Shown here one piece after another: positions 1-8,530 of a stretch of DNA of 27,714 nt; the first letter of the stretch is position 1, and every line of letters begins with the position of its first letter. This DNA is from Candidatus Saccharimonadota bacterium (GTDB lineage Bacteria; Patescibacteriota; Saccharimonadia; Saccharimonadales; Saccharimonadaceae), in the NCBI GenBank assembly GCA_003979185.1, contig RYWJ01000010.1, forward strand, positions 1-27,714. The letters are read 5' to 3'. Below the pieces are notes generated by a model, which worked only from the letters and a program-made list of their open reading frames with translations, did not search any database and was not told the DNA's origin. A program made the translations under genes and the position numbers.

Positions 1-45
1 ACGACGGGATGCGTGGACACCGCAAGCTTTAGGGATATGGCTGGT
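1..45. repeat. Arm of a 45-bp perfect inverted repeat (partner 21835-21879)
   Basis: The first 45 bases are the exact reverse complement of 21835-21879, which lies just downstream of variable cassette 2. The match may continue to the left of the window. Bases 17-70 also resemble, in direct orientation, the second arm of the palindromic element at 21914-21960 (shared AAGCTTTAG, then GGCTGG, TGTGA, ATTA and ATACCT). The same mobile or cassette-associated intergenic element therefore occurs at both places. Confidence 0.9.
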
Positions 46-94
46 GTGATATTAAGAGAGAAATACCTCCCTGACCTACTTATCTCTGTAACCA

Positions 95-123
95 TTGACT
101 TTTTGGGCTAAGTGTGCTATAAT
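95..123 (+). promoter_or_regulatory. Promoter P1 (TTGACT, 17 nt, TATAAT, extended -10)
   Basis: The -35 TTGACT is at 95-100 and the -10 TATAAT at 118-123, with 17 nt between them and a TG one base upstream of the -10. Transcription should start near 130. That gives a leader of about 180 nt before the lipoprotein start at 313. The sequence from CCATTGACTTTTTG through the -10 is nearly the same as promoter P2 at 14868-14896. Confidence 0.85.
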
Positions 124-227
124 GGAGGGATAGGGGCTTTTGAGCCTAACTATTGTACTTTTTGATGGGAAGATTAGCATTGAGGATGATATTATCTCTC
201 GGTCGTTAGGTTTTTATATGTTCGTAA

Positions 228-266
228 GTAGCATTTAGCACGGATACGATCTAGGTTAAATGCTAC
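228..266 (+). promoter_or_regulatory. 10-bp hairpin in the lipoprotein leader
   Basis: GTAGCATTTA (228-237) pairs perfectly with TAAATGCTAC (257-266) around a 19-nt loop. It lies about 33 nt upstream of the ribosome binding site GGAGG at 300-304. No U-run follows, so it is not an intrinsic terminator. It could be a translational or RNA-stability element. It parallels the stem in the leader of the gene at 15057. Confidence 0.6.
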
Positions 267-312
267 CTATGAGTAGTAAATTCTAATGAAACAAACACGG
301 GAGGAAATGAAA

Positions 313-873
313 ATGAGAAAAGGTTTGATGGCGTGTCTACTAATCATGGTGGTGCTGTGTACTACCTTAGGTGGATGCAAGGCGCGCAGCTCTTCGATGG
401 AGTTCAGGGCGGATCCGGATGCTGGCGATGTGGAAGAACTGAAGTTACAGCTTTTTGAGGCCTGCCAAGCAATGCCAGAGGTTCTGGCTGCGACGATGTC
501 AGCTTTTCCGTCCATCCTGGAGGAAGCGACGATCAAGACTTCTGATCCGATTGAACTCGACAATCTGATGGACGGTGGGGACGGTGGCGAGATACAGGCA
601 ACGTTATTAAAATGCTTTGTGGAACTCTTAGCTAGCGAGGATACCGAGATCGAGTTTGGCTTAACTTCGGGTCGCGTAGATATGACCTTTGCTCGGGAAC
701 GCAATCCAGAGGCGGAGTCCTATACACCGGCTAACGTCGAGATTTACTGGGAAAGAATGATGCTCCAGGATGCACGCCAGGTGCGCATTACCTCATATGT
801 CCGCAAGGATGCACCAGAATCGCTCTACCTAGACCTAGAACATGGCTTCGCTCGCTGTATTGCGGTGGGATAG
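313..873 (+). CDS. Predicted lipoprotein of unknown function
   Basis: This is a 186-residue protein that I do not recognise. The start at 313 is preferred over in-frame ATGs at 286 and 307, because GGAGG at 300-304 lies 8 nt upstream of it and because it gives a clean signal peptide: M-R-K, a hydrophobic core, then the lipobox LGGC with Cys22 as the likely lipidated residue. The mature part is acidic, with a Ser-rich linker followed by helical and strand-like stretches. It carries its own promoter (95-123), a leader of about 180 nt with a strong hairpin, and a terminator (947-974), so it is probably monocistronic. It faces enolase convergently. The role is unknown; surface exposure is inferred from the lipobox. 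Confidence 0.8.
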   Translation: MRKGLMACLLIMVVLCTTLGGCKARSSSMEFRADPDAGDVEELKLQLFEACQAMPEVLAATMSAFPSILEEATIKTSDPIELDNLMDGGDGGEIQATLLKCFVELLASEDTEIEFGLTSGRVDMTFARERNPEAESYTPANVEIYWERMMLQDARQVRITSYVRKDAPESLYLDLEHGFARCIAVG

Positions 874-946
874 CCAATTGCAGTTAGGGTGACATTTTAT
901 TTACAAGGCGAACCTGCTATCACTTTGGTAATTCCCACACAACAAG

Positions 947-974
947 AATCCCCGGTCTTCGGATCGGGGATTTT
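947..974. terminator. Bidirectional intrinsic terminator
   Basis: AATCCCCG (947-954) pairs with CGGGGATT (965-972), followed by TT on the + strand and by a T-rich stretch on the - strand. It sits between the convergent lipoprotein and enolase genes and probably ends both transcripts. Confidence 0.8.
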
Positions 975-1005
975 ACATATCGCTAGAGGTAGTGTTGATA
1001 CTATG

Positions 1006-2292
1006 TTATCTACCAAAAGGCTCTGCTAAGCGTAGATCTGGACGATCTTCGGAAATTCTCATTAGCTCGTTATATTTAGCAATGCGCTCCGAACGTGAGA
1101 GAGAACCGGTCTTGATTTGTCCAGTGCCAAGGCCGACGGCCAAATGAGCGATCGATGTATCTTCGGTTTCGCCAGAGCGATGTGACATGACTGTGCGGAA
1201 GCCAGCGTTTTTGGCCATTTTGACGGCAGCGATCGTTTCGGTCAGGCTGCCGATTTGATTTGGCTTGATTAAGATAGCGTTAGCAGCATGTTCCTTAATG
1301 CCGTACTCGAGGAGTTTGACATTAGTAACAAATAGATCATCGCCTACGATTTGGATACGATTACCAAGTCGATTAGTCAGTGCTTTCCAGCCTTCCCAAT
1401 CGTGCTGGTCTAGACCGTCTTCGATGCTAACAACTGGATAATTGTCAATAACCCAGTTATACCAGTCAATCATGTCAGCAGAAGTTTTCCAAGATCCGTC
1501 AGTCTTTAGCTCATAATGATCATTGCTCCAGAACTCTGAGCTAGCTACGTCTAGACCGATCACAACATCTTGACCAGGCTGATAGCCGGCCGCCGTAATA
1601 GCAGCAGAAATGCATTCTAGTGGTTCATTATTGCCGTCGCGCACCTTTGGACCATAACCACCTTCGTCACCAACAGTGACTGCGTAGCCGCGCTCTTTGA
1701 GAACGCGACGCAAAGCCTGAAAAACTTCCGATCCCATCCGAACAGCTTCACCGATCGAACCAGCGCTGCGTGGAATAATCATATATTCCTGAAAATCAGT
1801 ACACCAGTCAGCGTGTGCGCCACCATTCATGACATTCATCATCGGTAGAGGTAGACACATATCGCGAGTTGTACCGGCGATACTGGCAATGTATTGATAG
1901 AAAGGCAAATTTTTGGCTTTGGCGGCAGCTTTAGCAGTAGCAAGAGAAACTGCTAGAATCGCGTTTGCGCCAAGGCGACTTTTATTTTCGGTGCCATCAA
2001 GCTCGATCATGAGCTGGTCGACCTGCCCTTGATCGGCAGAATTGCCAACCAAAACGTCATGAATCTCATGATTGACATTCCAGACTGCTTTGGAAACGCT
2101 TTTACCGTTATAATATTTTGGATCACCATCGCGTAATTCTAGTGCCTCTCCATCACCAGTAGACGCTCCAGATGGAACAATAGCACGAGCGGCGTGACCC
2201 GAGTTTAAGAAGACATCCGCCTCAACAGTCGGGTTGCCACGACTATCTAAGACTTGCCTCGCTTTTATGTCTTTAATTACAAAATTATCCAT
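1006..2292 (-). CDS. eno: Enolase (phosphopyruvate hydratase)
   Basis: Enolase converts 2-phosphoglycerate to phosphoenolpyruvate in glycolysis. The 428-residue length is normal. It begins with the N-terminal KARQVLDSRGNPTVE motif. It has the metal-ligand motifs GLDVASSEF, SIEDGLDQHDWEGW and VGDDLFVTN, the signature LIKPNQIGSLTET with the catalytic Lys, and SHRSGETED. The start is set at ATG 2290-2292; a longer reading from a TTG at 2310 would run through the promoter. TATAAT at 2304-2299 is followed by 6 nt and then the ATG, so transcription should begin at the start codon (leaderless). The gene stands alone between two + strand genes. Confidence 0.98.
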   Translation of the reverse strand: MDNFVIKDIKARQVLDSRGNPTVEADVFLNSGHAARAIVPSGASTGDGEALELRDGDPKYYNGKSVSKAVWNVNHEIHDVLVGNSADQGQVDQLMIELDGTENKSRLGANAILAVSLATAKAAAKAKNLPFYQYIASIAGTTRDMCLPLPMMNVMNGGAHADWCTDFQEYMIIPRSAGSIGEAVRMGSEVFQALRRVLKERGYAVTVGDEGGYGPKVRDGNNEPLECISAAITAAGYQPGQDVVIGLDVASSEFWSNDHYELKTDGSWKTSADMIDWYNWVIDNYPVVSIEDGLDQHDWEGWKALTNRLGNRIQIVGDDLFVTNVKLLEYGIKEHAANAILIKPNQIGSLTETIAAVKMAKNAGFRTVMSHRSGETEDTSIAHLAVGLGTGQIKTGSLSRSERIAKYNELMRISEDRPDLRLAEPFGR

Positions 2293-2298
2293 AAGTAG

Positions 2299-2308
2299 AT
2301 TATAGCAC
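2299..2308 (-). promoter_or_regulatory. eno extended -10 promoter, leaderless configuration
   Basis: On the minus strand TGTGC precedes TATAAT (2304-2299), and the eno ATG begins 7 nt after the last T. No convincing -35 hexamer was seen, which fits an extended -10 promoter. No Shine-Dalgarno sequence fits between promoter and start. Confidence 0.7.
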
Positions 2309-2438
2309 AAAAGCCCTTACATTTATTATTTTTGTGGTAAAATAGTAGTATCTGAGTGATATTATTTGCTATTTCTCAGAACAATTACATCATTTGCTAG
2401 CGAGGTACGCAAATGACATAGTAACAATAAGGAGGGCT

Positions 2439-3851
2439 ATGGACCAAGACCCTAAAATGCAGGGCAGAGCAACACCGGCACGAGATGCACAGCCAAATAA
2501 TAGTGCGACCGCTATAGAAGATCGGCGCTCGGGATCTGTTGATAATGAGCCTGTAGCTCGTGTCACAATTGATACAATACCAAAGTCGGAGGTTCCGGCT
2601 GGGTATGTGACGGTCCCATATGAACAGCCAAAGAAAAAGCACACTGGTCTAATTATTGCTTTAATTACCTTAATTATTGCTTTGTTGGGTGCAGCGGGTG
2701 CGGCTGTTTGGTATTTTGTTTACTATAATAATCCTGAAACGGTGGCTTTCGATGCTATCAATGGCATGTTGCATGAAAAATATGTTACTGCTTCTGGTCA
2801 GTTGGTGAGTGATATTGAGGGGGCTAATATGCAAGTGAAATTGACTGCCGATGCTAAGTCAAGCGGTTTCACGAACGATTCGAAGTTTACTCTAGAGCTA
2901 ATGCCAAGGGATGATAGTGGCCAAGATGTGCTAGAAGAACCAATTAAGATTATCTTAAATGATGTAGTGATGTCAGATGGCGTAATTTATTTTCAGGTAG
3001 ATAATTTAGTTGAAACCTTAGATCGAGCGATGCGAGAGCAGTCAGTAACTGAGGAAGACTTGACGAGTAGCATGGCGATGGCTTATGAGCTTGCCGAAGT
3101 CATCGACGGTGAATGGTGGAGGATCTCGGTGCCAGATATTATTGATGAGATTGCACCGAATCTAGAAGAGGCCAAGCCTGTACGGGAGTTTTACTCATGT
3201 ATCATAAGTTCGCTTGGTTCGGATATTAAAGGCGAGATTGCTGCTGTATACGAAAAGAACCGCTTTGTTAATGTAGAACGAATGAATGCAAAGGATATTG
3301 AGAGCTTTACGACTGATGCTGGTAATGGTATTTACAGAGTGACGTTTGATTATGATAAGATGGCGGGATTTACTAATGCTCTGCCACATACTGCATATGC
3401 CAATAAAGTCTATGATTGCTACAACACTTACGTCGATGATATGTATGCGATCGCTCAAGATTCGGTAGAGCCAGATGTAGAAACAGAATTAACCAAACCA
3501 AAGCATATTTCGGCGGAGGATGCCTCAGAGGCAACGGCGAAAGATTTGGAAAAAGCGTTTCCGAATGATGCAGATATCTATTTGGAGATCTCTGACTTTG
3601 GGCACAGATTGAATGGGTTACATGTTAATGCGATTCATGGAGAGTCAAAAGTCCAATCGGATCTCAAGTTCAAATATGAAGAAGTTACTATCAATGCTCC
3701 CGAGAAATATCGTCCGGTGACAGATTTGATGGAAGATATTATGGCGATTATTAGGGAAGCCACCTACCCAGAAGAAGAGTGGGCGGACGATGATGATTGG
3801 TTTTATGAAGATGACGAATGGTCAGATGTCCAAGAGGAGCCTTTAGCTTAA
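2439..3851 (+). CDS. Bitopic membrane protein of unknown function, upstream of the FtsA-like gene
   Basis: This 470-residue protein is not recognised. The start at 2439 is chosen because AAGGAGG (2429-2435) is immediately upstream; the reading frame is open from 2394. The N-terminal ~65 residues are polar and probably cytoplasmic. They end in a KKK stretch before one transmembrane helix at about residues 68-96. The long remainder should face outward. It has beta-rich segments and ends in a very acidic tail rich in D, E and W. The FtsA-like gene follows after 16 nt, so the two are probably one operon and may act together at the membrane. A -10-like TAAAAT at 2337-2342 could start the operon about 90 nt upstream. 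Confidence 0.8.
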   Translation: MDQDPKMQGRATPARDAQPNNSATAIEDRRSGSVDNEPVARVTIDTIPKSEVPAGYVTVPYEQPKKKHTGLIIALITLIIALLGAAGAAVWYFVYYNNPETVAFDAINGMLHEKYVTASGQLVSDIEGANMQVKLTADAKSSGFTNDSKFTLELMPRDDSGQDVLEEPIKIILNDVVMSDGVIYFQVDNLVETLDRAMREQSVTEEDLTSSMAMAYELAEVIDGEWWRISVPDIIDEIAPNLEEAKPVREFYSCIISSLGSDIKGEIAAVYEKNRFVNVERMNAKDIESFTTDAGNGIYRVTFDYDKMAGFTNALPHTAYANKVYDCYNTYVDDMYAIAQDSVEPDVETELTKPKHISAEDASEATAKDLEKAFPNDADIYLEISDFGHRLNGLHVNAIHGESKVQSDLKFKYEEVTINAPEKYRPVTDLMEDIMAIIREATYPEEEWADDDDWFYEDDEWSDVQEEPLA

Positions 3852-3867
3852 GATAAGAAGGAAACTT

Positions 3868-5226
3868 ATGGGTTTTTTCTCAAAAACGGTAAATACTACA
3901 AAAGCAAAGATGAAAGCTGCTGCTCAGGCAGTGAAGTTGGCGAATGCTGATGATATTCCTAAGGACGTGCAAGAGGAGTTAAATACACGACGTACTAGCG
4001 ATGATACGATTTTAGCTTTAGATATTGGTACGGAATTTGTCAAAGCTGTTATCGCTAAGCAGCAAAAAGATGGTACCCTGGATATCATTGGCGTTGGTAA
4101 GGTGCGACAGGGCTCAAGCAATATGTACGCTGGGGCGATTGCTGACATCCCAGGCGTGGTGACGATTTGCGAGAAGGCTTTGAATCAAGCTGAAAAAGTA
4201 GCTGGCGTGACAAGTAAGCTGGCAGTGGTGGGCATTGCTGGGGAGCTGATTAAGGGTAATACTTCGACGGTTCGCTATCGTCGCAAGAACGGCAATAAAC
4301 CTTTGACCGAACAAGAGATGTCGCTCATCATCAAGCGGGTGCAGGAGCAAGCAGGAGAACGGGCGCGCAAGGAAATCTCCGATGAAACTAATAATCCGAA
4401 TGTCGAAGTGCGTTTGATTAATTCAGCGATAGTTTCGATCACGATAGATGGCTATAAGATCTCGAATCCAGTTGGTTTTAAGGGGACGGATGTGGTGATT
4501 CAGTTCTACACGGCGTTTGCACCGCTAGTGCATATTTCAGCGATTGAAAAAGTTTGTGCGGAGCTTTCTCTGGATCTATTGGCGGTAGCGGTAGAACCGT
4601 TTGCGGTTTGTCGGGCTTGTTTAGGTGATGACTTGGATGGCAATTTGTCGGCCATTGTAATGGATATTGGTGGTGGAACGACAGATATAGCCGTAATAGA
4701 TGATGGTGGCGTTGAGGGGACGAAGATGTTTGGTATTGGTGGACGTGGATTTACCCATCAGATTGCCGAGGCTCTGAACGTGGACTTTGAAACGGCTGAG
4801 AAATACAAGTTAAGTATCAATAACCCAACTAAAGTTCCAGCTGACATGCGTGATAAGATGATGCTAGCTATACAGCGTAATTTAGCGGTGTGGTTGTCGG
4901 GTGTGCAGATTACTCTGGATGATTTTCAGCTAAGCGAAATGCTGCCAAATAAGATTTTACTTTGTGGCGGCGGCGCGGGACTCGGTGAGCTACAGGATGT
5001 GCTGAGCACAACTGATTGGTTCAAGGAACTACCTTTTGCACGACGTCCAGTGATTCATCTGGTGAATTCTACAGATATTCCGGGCATTACGAACCGTACT
5101 AGCACGGTCTTGGACCATTCTTATGTAACGGCCCTTGGGCTGCTTAGGGTGGCTTTAGACACCCTAGCGGGTGCGCCAGAAGAGGGCGGTGTGCGTGGTA
5201 AGTTAGCAAAGCTTCTGCAGAATTAA
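3868..5226 (+). CDS. FtsA-like actin-family ATPase
   Basis: This 452-residue protein has the actin/FtsA fold. Phosphate-1 is LALDIGTEFVKAV (Asp52 region), phosphate-2 is MDIGGGTTDIAV, and the adenosine motif is LLCGGGAGL. The segment between them resembles the FtsA 1C/SHS2 domain (DGYKISNPVGFKG), and IGGRGFTHQIAEAL resembles the FtsA region after phosphate-2. This favours FtsA (FtsZ membrane tether in division) over PilM, but no ftsZ or pil genes are in the window. It has a ~45-residue basic N-terminal extension that could form an amphipathic helix, and a short basic, Leu-rich C-terminus that could be a membrane-targeting helix. A GGAA-type ribosome site lies 7 nt before the ATG. It is translated after the membrane protein at 2439. 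Confidence 0.85.
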   Translation: MGFFSKTVNTTKAKMKAAAQAVKLANADDIPKDVQEELNTRRTSDDTILALDIGTEFVKAVIAKQQKDGTLDIIGVGKVRQGSSNMYAGAIADIPGVVTICEKALNQAEKVAGVTSKLAVVGIAGELIKGNTSTVRYRRKNGNKPLTEQEMSLIIKRVQEQAGERARKEISDETNNPNVEVRLINSAIVSITIDGYKISNPVGFKGTDVVIQFYTAFAPLVHISAIEKVCAELSLDLLAVAVEPFAVCRACLGDDLDGNLSAIVMDIGGGTTDIAVIDDGGVEGTKMFGIGGRGFTHQIAEALNVDFETAEKYKLSINNPTKVPADMRDKMMLAIQRNLAVWLSGVQITLDDFQLSEMLPNKILLCGGGAGLGELQDVLSTTDWFKELPFARRPVIHLVNSTDIPGITNRTSTVLDHSYVTALGLLRVALDTLAGAPEEGGVRGKLAKLLQN

Positions 5227-5315
5227 CGGTAATAAGCAAGCATATTGAACGCAGTCGTTGCGAATGGCTGCGTGACTATGGTTACATAGTTGCATAGGTG
5301 GCGTATAGGGTTGCA

Positions 5316-5350
5316 TAAAAAAATATTCATAGCGATGACTATGAATATTT
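5316..5350 (-). terminator. Terminator of tRNA-Thr (12-bp stem plus U-run)
   Basis: AAATATTCATAG (5321-5332) and CTATGAATATTT (5339-5350) form a perfect 12-bp stem with a 6-nt loop. On the minus strand it is followed by a run of seven T. It lies 15 nt past the tRNA 3' end. It may also end the + strand FtsA-like transcript. Confidence 0.85.
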
Positions 5351-5365
5351 CCAAAGGTCACATTC

Positions 5366-5440
<75 letters not shown>

Positions 5441-5456
5441 ATCGGGAACTGTACCA

Positions 5457-5485
5457 AGTATATCATAACCTTGCGCGGTTGTGAA
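5457..5485 (-). promoter_or_regulatory. Promoter of tRNA-Thr
   Basis: On the minus strand TTCACA (5485-5480) and TATACT (5462-5457) are separated by 17 nt, ending 16 nt before the mature tRNA 5' end. Confidence 0.6.
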
Positions 5486-5555
5486 TATAAAATATGGGTA
5501 ATTTCAAGATTTTTAGTGTCGGACTGATAGCCCTAGATGGAACAGTCCCGAGTGA

Positions 5556-6272
5556 CTAATCTTTGGTGGTTTTGGTGTTGTTAGTTGTAATCACGTTTGC
5601 AATTTCGGTAATGTCGCCAGTCTGAAGATTATTTAATTGATAAGGACCAAATTTAGTACGATGTAGTTTCTCTACTGTATAACCCAGTGCACCGAAAGTA
5701 CGACGAATTTGACGGTTGCGCCCCTCATGCAGGGTAACCTGCCAAGATTTACGATCATCATTTAGCTTGACTAAGCTCATTTTTGAAATACCATCACTAA
5801 TCTGAATGCCAAATTCACTAATCATCTGCTGGTGCAATGGTTCGAGCGCGCGGTCAAGCTTGACCTCATAGAGTTTGGTCTTTTGAAATTTGGGATGAGT
5901 CATCTGAAAGGCAAAATCGCCATCATTGGTAAGAAGGATTAAACCCGAAGAGTCGCGGTCGAGCCGACCGACGGTTTTGAGGTGGCGGTATTTTTCGGGT
6001 AGTAGACTGTAAATAGTGGGGAAATCTCCCTGTTGTTTGCGTGAACAGACATAACCAACGGGTTTGTTCATACCAATATAAGTATAGCCCGTCAAAAAGG
6101 GAACTATCTTCCCATTATAGCACACATTTGTATTTTTGTCAATACGCGCACCTAAAATTGCCGGTTTTTGATCAATTGTAATCTTGCCACTAGCGATTAA
6201 ATCGTCGGCTTGACGACGTGAAATCCCGAGTTGCTCAGCAAGAAATTTGTTCAGGCGTATTGACTCTTCCAT
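5556..6272 (-). CDS. Pseudouridine synthase, RsuA/RluB family
   Basis: The enzyme isomerises a uridine in ribosomal RNA to pseudouridine. It is 238 residues long. The N-terminus is an S4 RNA-binding domain (RLNKFLAEQLGISRRQADDL). The catalytic motif GRLDRDSSGLILLTNDGD contains the nucleophilic Asp, and EGRNRQIRRTFGALGY is the conserved C-terminal motif of the family. The latter is closer to RluB/RluE-type than to RsuA, but I cannot fix the target base. The start is set at ATG 6272 rather than 8 codons upstream: a TACAAT -10 (6284-6279) with TG before it lies 6 nt away, again suggesting a leaderless mRNA. It follows the two-component genes on the same strand but appears to have its own promoter. 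Confidence 0.93.
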   Translation of the reverse strand: MEESIRLNKFLAEQLGISRRQADDLIASGKITIDQKPAILGARIDKNTNVCYNGKIVPFLTGYTYIGMNKPVGYVCSRKQQGDFPTIYSLLPEKYRHLKTVGRLDRDSSGLILLTNDGDFAFQMTHPKFQKTKLYEVKLDRALEPLHQQMISEFGIQISDGISKMSLVKLNDDRKSWQVTLHEGRNRQIRRTFGALGYTVEKLHRTKFGPYQLNNLQTGDITEIANVITTNNTKTTKD

Positions 6273-6314
6273 AGAATGATTGTAACATGCTTGCATTAAA
6301 AAGGAGTAAAAATC

Positions 6315-6809
6315 TTAGACTGAGGGCATAAAAGGCGGAAAATCGGTCTGTTGGGTTTGCATGGGGTTCGCCATAGGTGGTGTAACTGGCGCTTGGGGTT
6401 GGAAGTTGGTAACACCTGGTGTGATCATGCCACTACTATTGCGATCGCCAAGAACTTCGTGCACTACATTAACGACGTCTTCAATACCAACTTGAGACTT
6501 GACAAGATAGCGGTCGGCACCGAGATTCTCGCCTCGTTCGCGCTGATCGTCAGACGATAACGCCGTCATCATAATCACCTTAATATTGCGAGTTTCGGGC
6601 GTGGAGCGCAAAATATCCAGCATATCAAACCCGCTAATCTTCGGCATCATTACATCAGAAACGATCAAATCTGGACGTTCGCGTACGGCGACCGCTAGTG
6701 CCTCTTCGCCATCATGAGCTGACACCACGGCGTAGCCCTCGGCGGTAAGGCGAATGCCATAGATCTCGCGTAGACTATCATCATCTTCTACGATCATTAT
6801 TTTGCTCAT
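6315..6809 (-). CDS. Single-domain response regulator with proline/glutamine-rich tail
   Basis: This is a receiver (CheY-like) protein of 164 residues. Asp9-Asp11 form the acidic pocket, Asp52 in SDVMMP is the phosphoacceptor, and Thr82 and Lys104 are the conserved switch residues. There is no DNA-binding or enzymatic output domain. After about residue 123 comes a ~40-residue low-complexity tail rich in P, Q, T and M. The gene starts 9 nt after the histidine kinase stop with AAGGAG upstream, so the two are one operon and almost certainly a cognate pair. Output is probably by protein-protein contact. Confidence 0.95.
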   Translation of the reverse strand: MSKIMIVEDDDSLREIYGIRLTAEGYAVVSAHDGEEALAVAVRERPDLIVSDVMMPKISGFDMLDILRSTPETRNIKVIMMTALSSDDQRERGENLGADRYLVKSQVGIEDVVNVVHEVLGDRNSSGMITPGVTNFQPQAPVTPPMANPMQTQQTDFPPFMPSV

Positions 6810-6818
6810 ATTTACTCC

Positions 6819-8426
6819 TTAATTTTGATTAATGTTATTTGAGGCGCCAGTTACAGCGGTGGTTTGCGTTGGTGCAAACGTAGTAGCTGAGCTTGGTGTA
6901 CCAGACTGCACTGGCGTAGATATGGTGGCTGGGGCTGATGGCGTGGTTGGGCTTGGCGCGGCGGGTTTTGCTGTGGGTTGCAAGATGGTGTGGGTACGTT
7001 GGAAAATTTGAGGCGTATTTGGAGTGATGGGCGCATCGGACGCGTCAGCCGCTAGGGTAGTATTATTAAGCAATGGCTTATGGCTCTGGATCATGGAGCT
7101 ATGCTCAGTAGCAGTAGGATTTTCTTGATGAACGGGCTGGATCTTGATACCGGAAGCTCCAGTAGCAGTACGCGTAAGCTCGGTAGCAGGGGCTTTGATA
7201 GTGGCGGTTCCAACCACTGGCGCAACGAAAGGCGTACGCATCATTTTTTCATTGCCATAGGCAATACGCATCTTTTCGTACTCAGACTCGGAGATACGTG
7301 GCAAAGTCACATAAAAAGTTGAACCATGCCCAAAATCACTCTCGACCCAGACGCGACCGTTCATCGCCTCAACGCGCTGCTTGACTAAGTAAAGACCTAG
7401 CCCAGTGCCGCCGATTTGGCGAGTTTGCGAGTTATCGACACGGTAGAATTTTTGGAAAATATGACTCAAATCATCTGATGGAATACCAATGCCGGTATCT
7501 GATACGGTAATGAGGACTTTATCAGCTTCACCCTTGACGGCAACCTTTAGATCGCCACCTTCTGGGGTATATTTGATAGCATTGCCGACTAAATTATTGA
7601 CAATTTCACGCAAAAAATCGTAATCTACGGCCATGTAAATTTTTTGAGAAAGATGCTTCTTATCTAAGAATTTACCCGAGCCGCCAAAAGTGTAACGAAT
7701 ATGTTTTTGCTGAATAGCTTCGGCCTGTTCGTTGACAATATAGGCGACTGCTTCAGAGGCATCTACTGGAATGAGATGCGCTTTAGCGCGACTATCATCA
7801 AATTTCGTCACATCGAGTAGATCTTTGAAGAGGCGTCCCAGATGCTGGCTAGCGGCATGCGCAGCTTCGAGATAATTATGGGCGCGCTCATCAATCGTGG
7901 CAGTTTGAGGGTTGAGGGCTAGACCAAGGTAACCTTCGATCGAAGCGACCGGAGTGCGCATTTCATGGCTGGCCGTCGAAATAAACTCGGCTTGTTCACG
8001 CTCCTCGGTGATTTCCTTAGTAATATCACGAAACGTAATAATACGATCGGCACCCTGATCACCAGTCGGAATGCAGGATAAGTCAATCGCGATGCGCCGC
8101 TCACTCTGTGCTGAAACTAAAACGTAGTCACGAGTATTCATGGCTTGATTGATATGAATGGCAGTGTAGAGAGTGCTCTCGGTTGGGTCAATCGGTACTT
8201 GTTGGGAATTTTCGAGATGAATCACGAGTTGGAAATCTAGACCAGTCACATTACTGGCATCACCAAATCCAGTCATGGCGGCAGCGGCGGGATTGGCGAA
8301 TTTTATCATGCCTCGCTCGTCGACCACCATTACCGCCTCAGCGATAAAATCCAACGACCGTTGCGCAAGTTCAGCCATATTGAGATTATTATTCAACCCA
8401 GCTTTCTTTTTTCTAAACAAACTCAT
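6819..8426 (-). CDS. Soluble PAS-domain sensor histidine kinase
   Basis: This 535-residue protein has no transmembrane segment, so it is likely a cytoplasmic sensor. A PAS domain spans about residues 20-140. The H-box STASHEMRTPVASIEG follows, with His154 as the phosphorylation site. Then come the N-box (NNLVGNAIKYTPEGG), G1 (DTGIGIP), the F-box (FQKFYRVD) and G2 (GGTGLGLYLVKQ) of the HATPase domain. The C-terminal ~140 residues are low-complexity and rich in T, A, P, S and Q, an unusual extension. The start is set at ATG 8426; an ATG 9 nt upstream overlaps the -10. TAAAAT (8439-8434), preceded by TATGC, lies 7 nt before the ATG, so the operon mRNA looks leaderless. Confidence 0.96.
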   Translation of the reverse strand: MSLFRKKKAGLNNNLNMAELAQRSLDFIAEAVMVVDERGMIKFANPAAAAMTGFGDASNVTGLDFQLVIHLENSQQVPIDPTESTLYTAIHINQAMNTRDYVLVSAQSERRIAIDLSCIPTGDQGADRIITFRDITKEITEEREQAEFISTASHEMRTPVASIEGYLGLALNPQTATIDERAHNYLEAAHAASQHLGRLFKDLLDVTKFDDSRAKAHLIPVDASEAVAYIVNEQAEAIQQKHIRYTFGGSGKFLDKKHLSQKIYMAVDYDFLREIVNNLVGNAIKYTPEGGDLKVAVKGEADKVLITVSDTGIGIPSDDLSHIFQKFYRVDNSQTRQIGGTGLGLYLVKQRVEAMNGRVWVESDFGHGSTFYVTLPRISESEYEKMRIAYGNEKMMRTPFVAPVVGTATIKAPATELTRTATGASGIKIQPVHQENPTATEHSSMIQSHKPLLNNTTLAADASDAPITPNTPQIFQRTHTILQPTAKPAAPSPTTPSAPATISTPVQSGTPSSATTFAPTQTTAVTGASNNINQN

Positions 8427-8530
8427 TGAAACCATTTTAGCATAAACATCTCAAAATGTTCGGAAAATGCTTAGAAGGGCGGGACATATTTTTAGCACAA
8501 GCGCAGAATTGTGTGCTATAGTAGGTTTAT

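Noticed and set aside
3868..5226. PilM assignment for the actin-like ATPase
   Set aside because: The SHS2/1C-like segment and the IGG..T.QIA motif look closer to FtsA, and no pilN, pilO or pilQ genes are adjacent. The choice is not certain.
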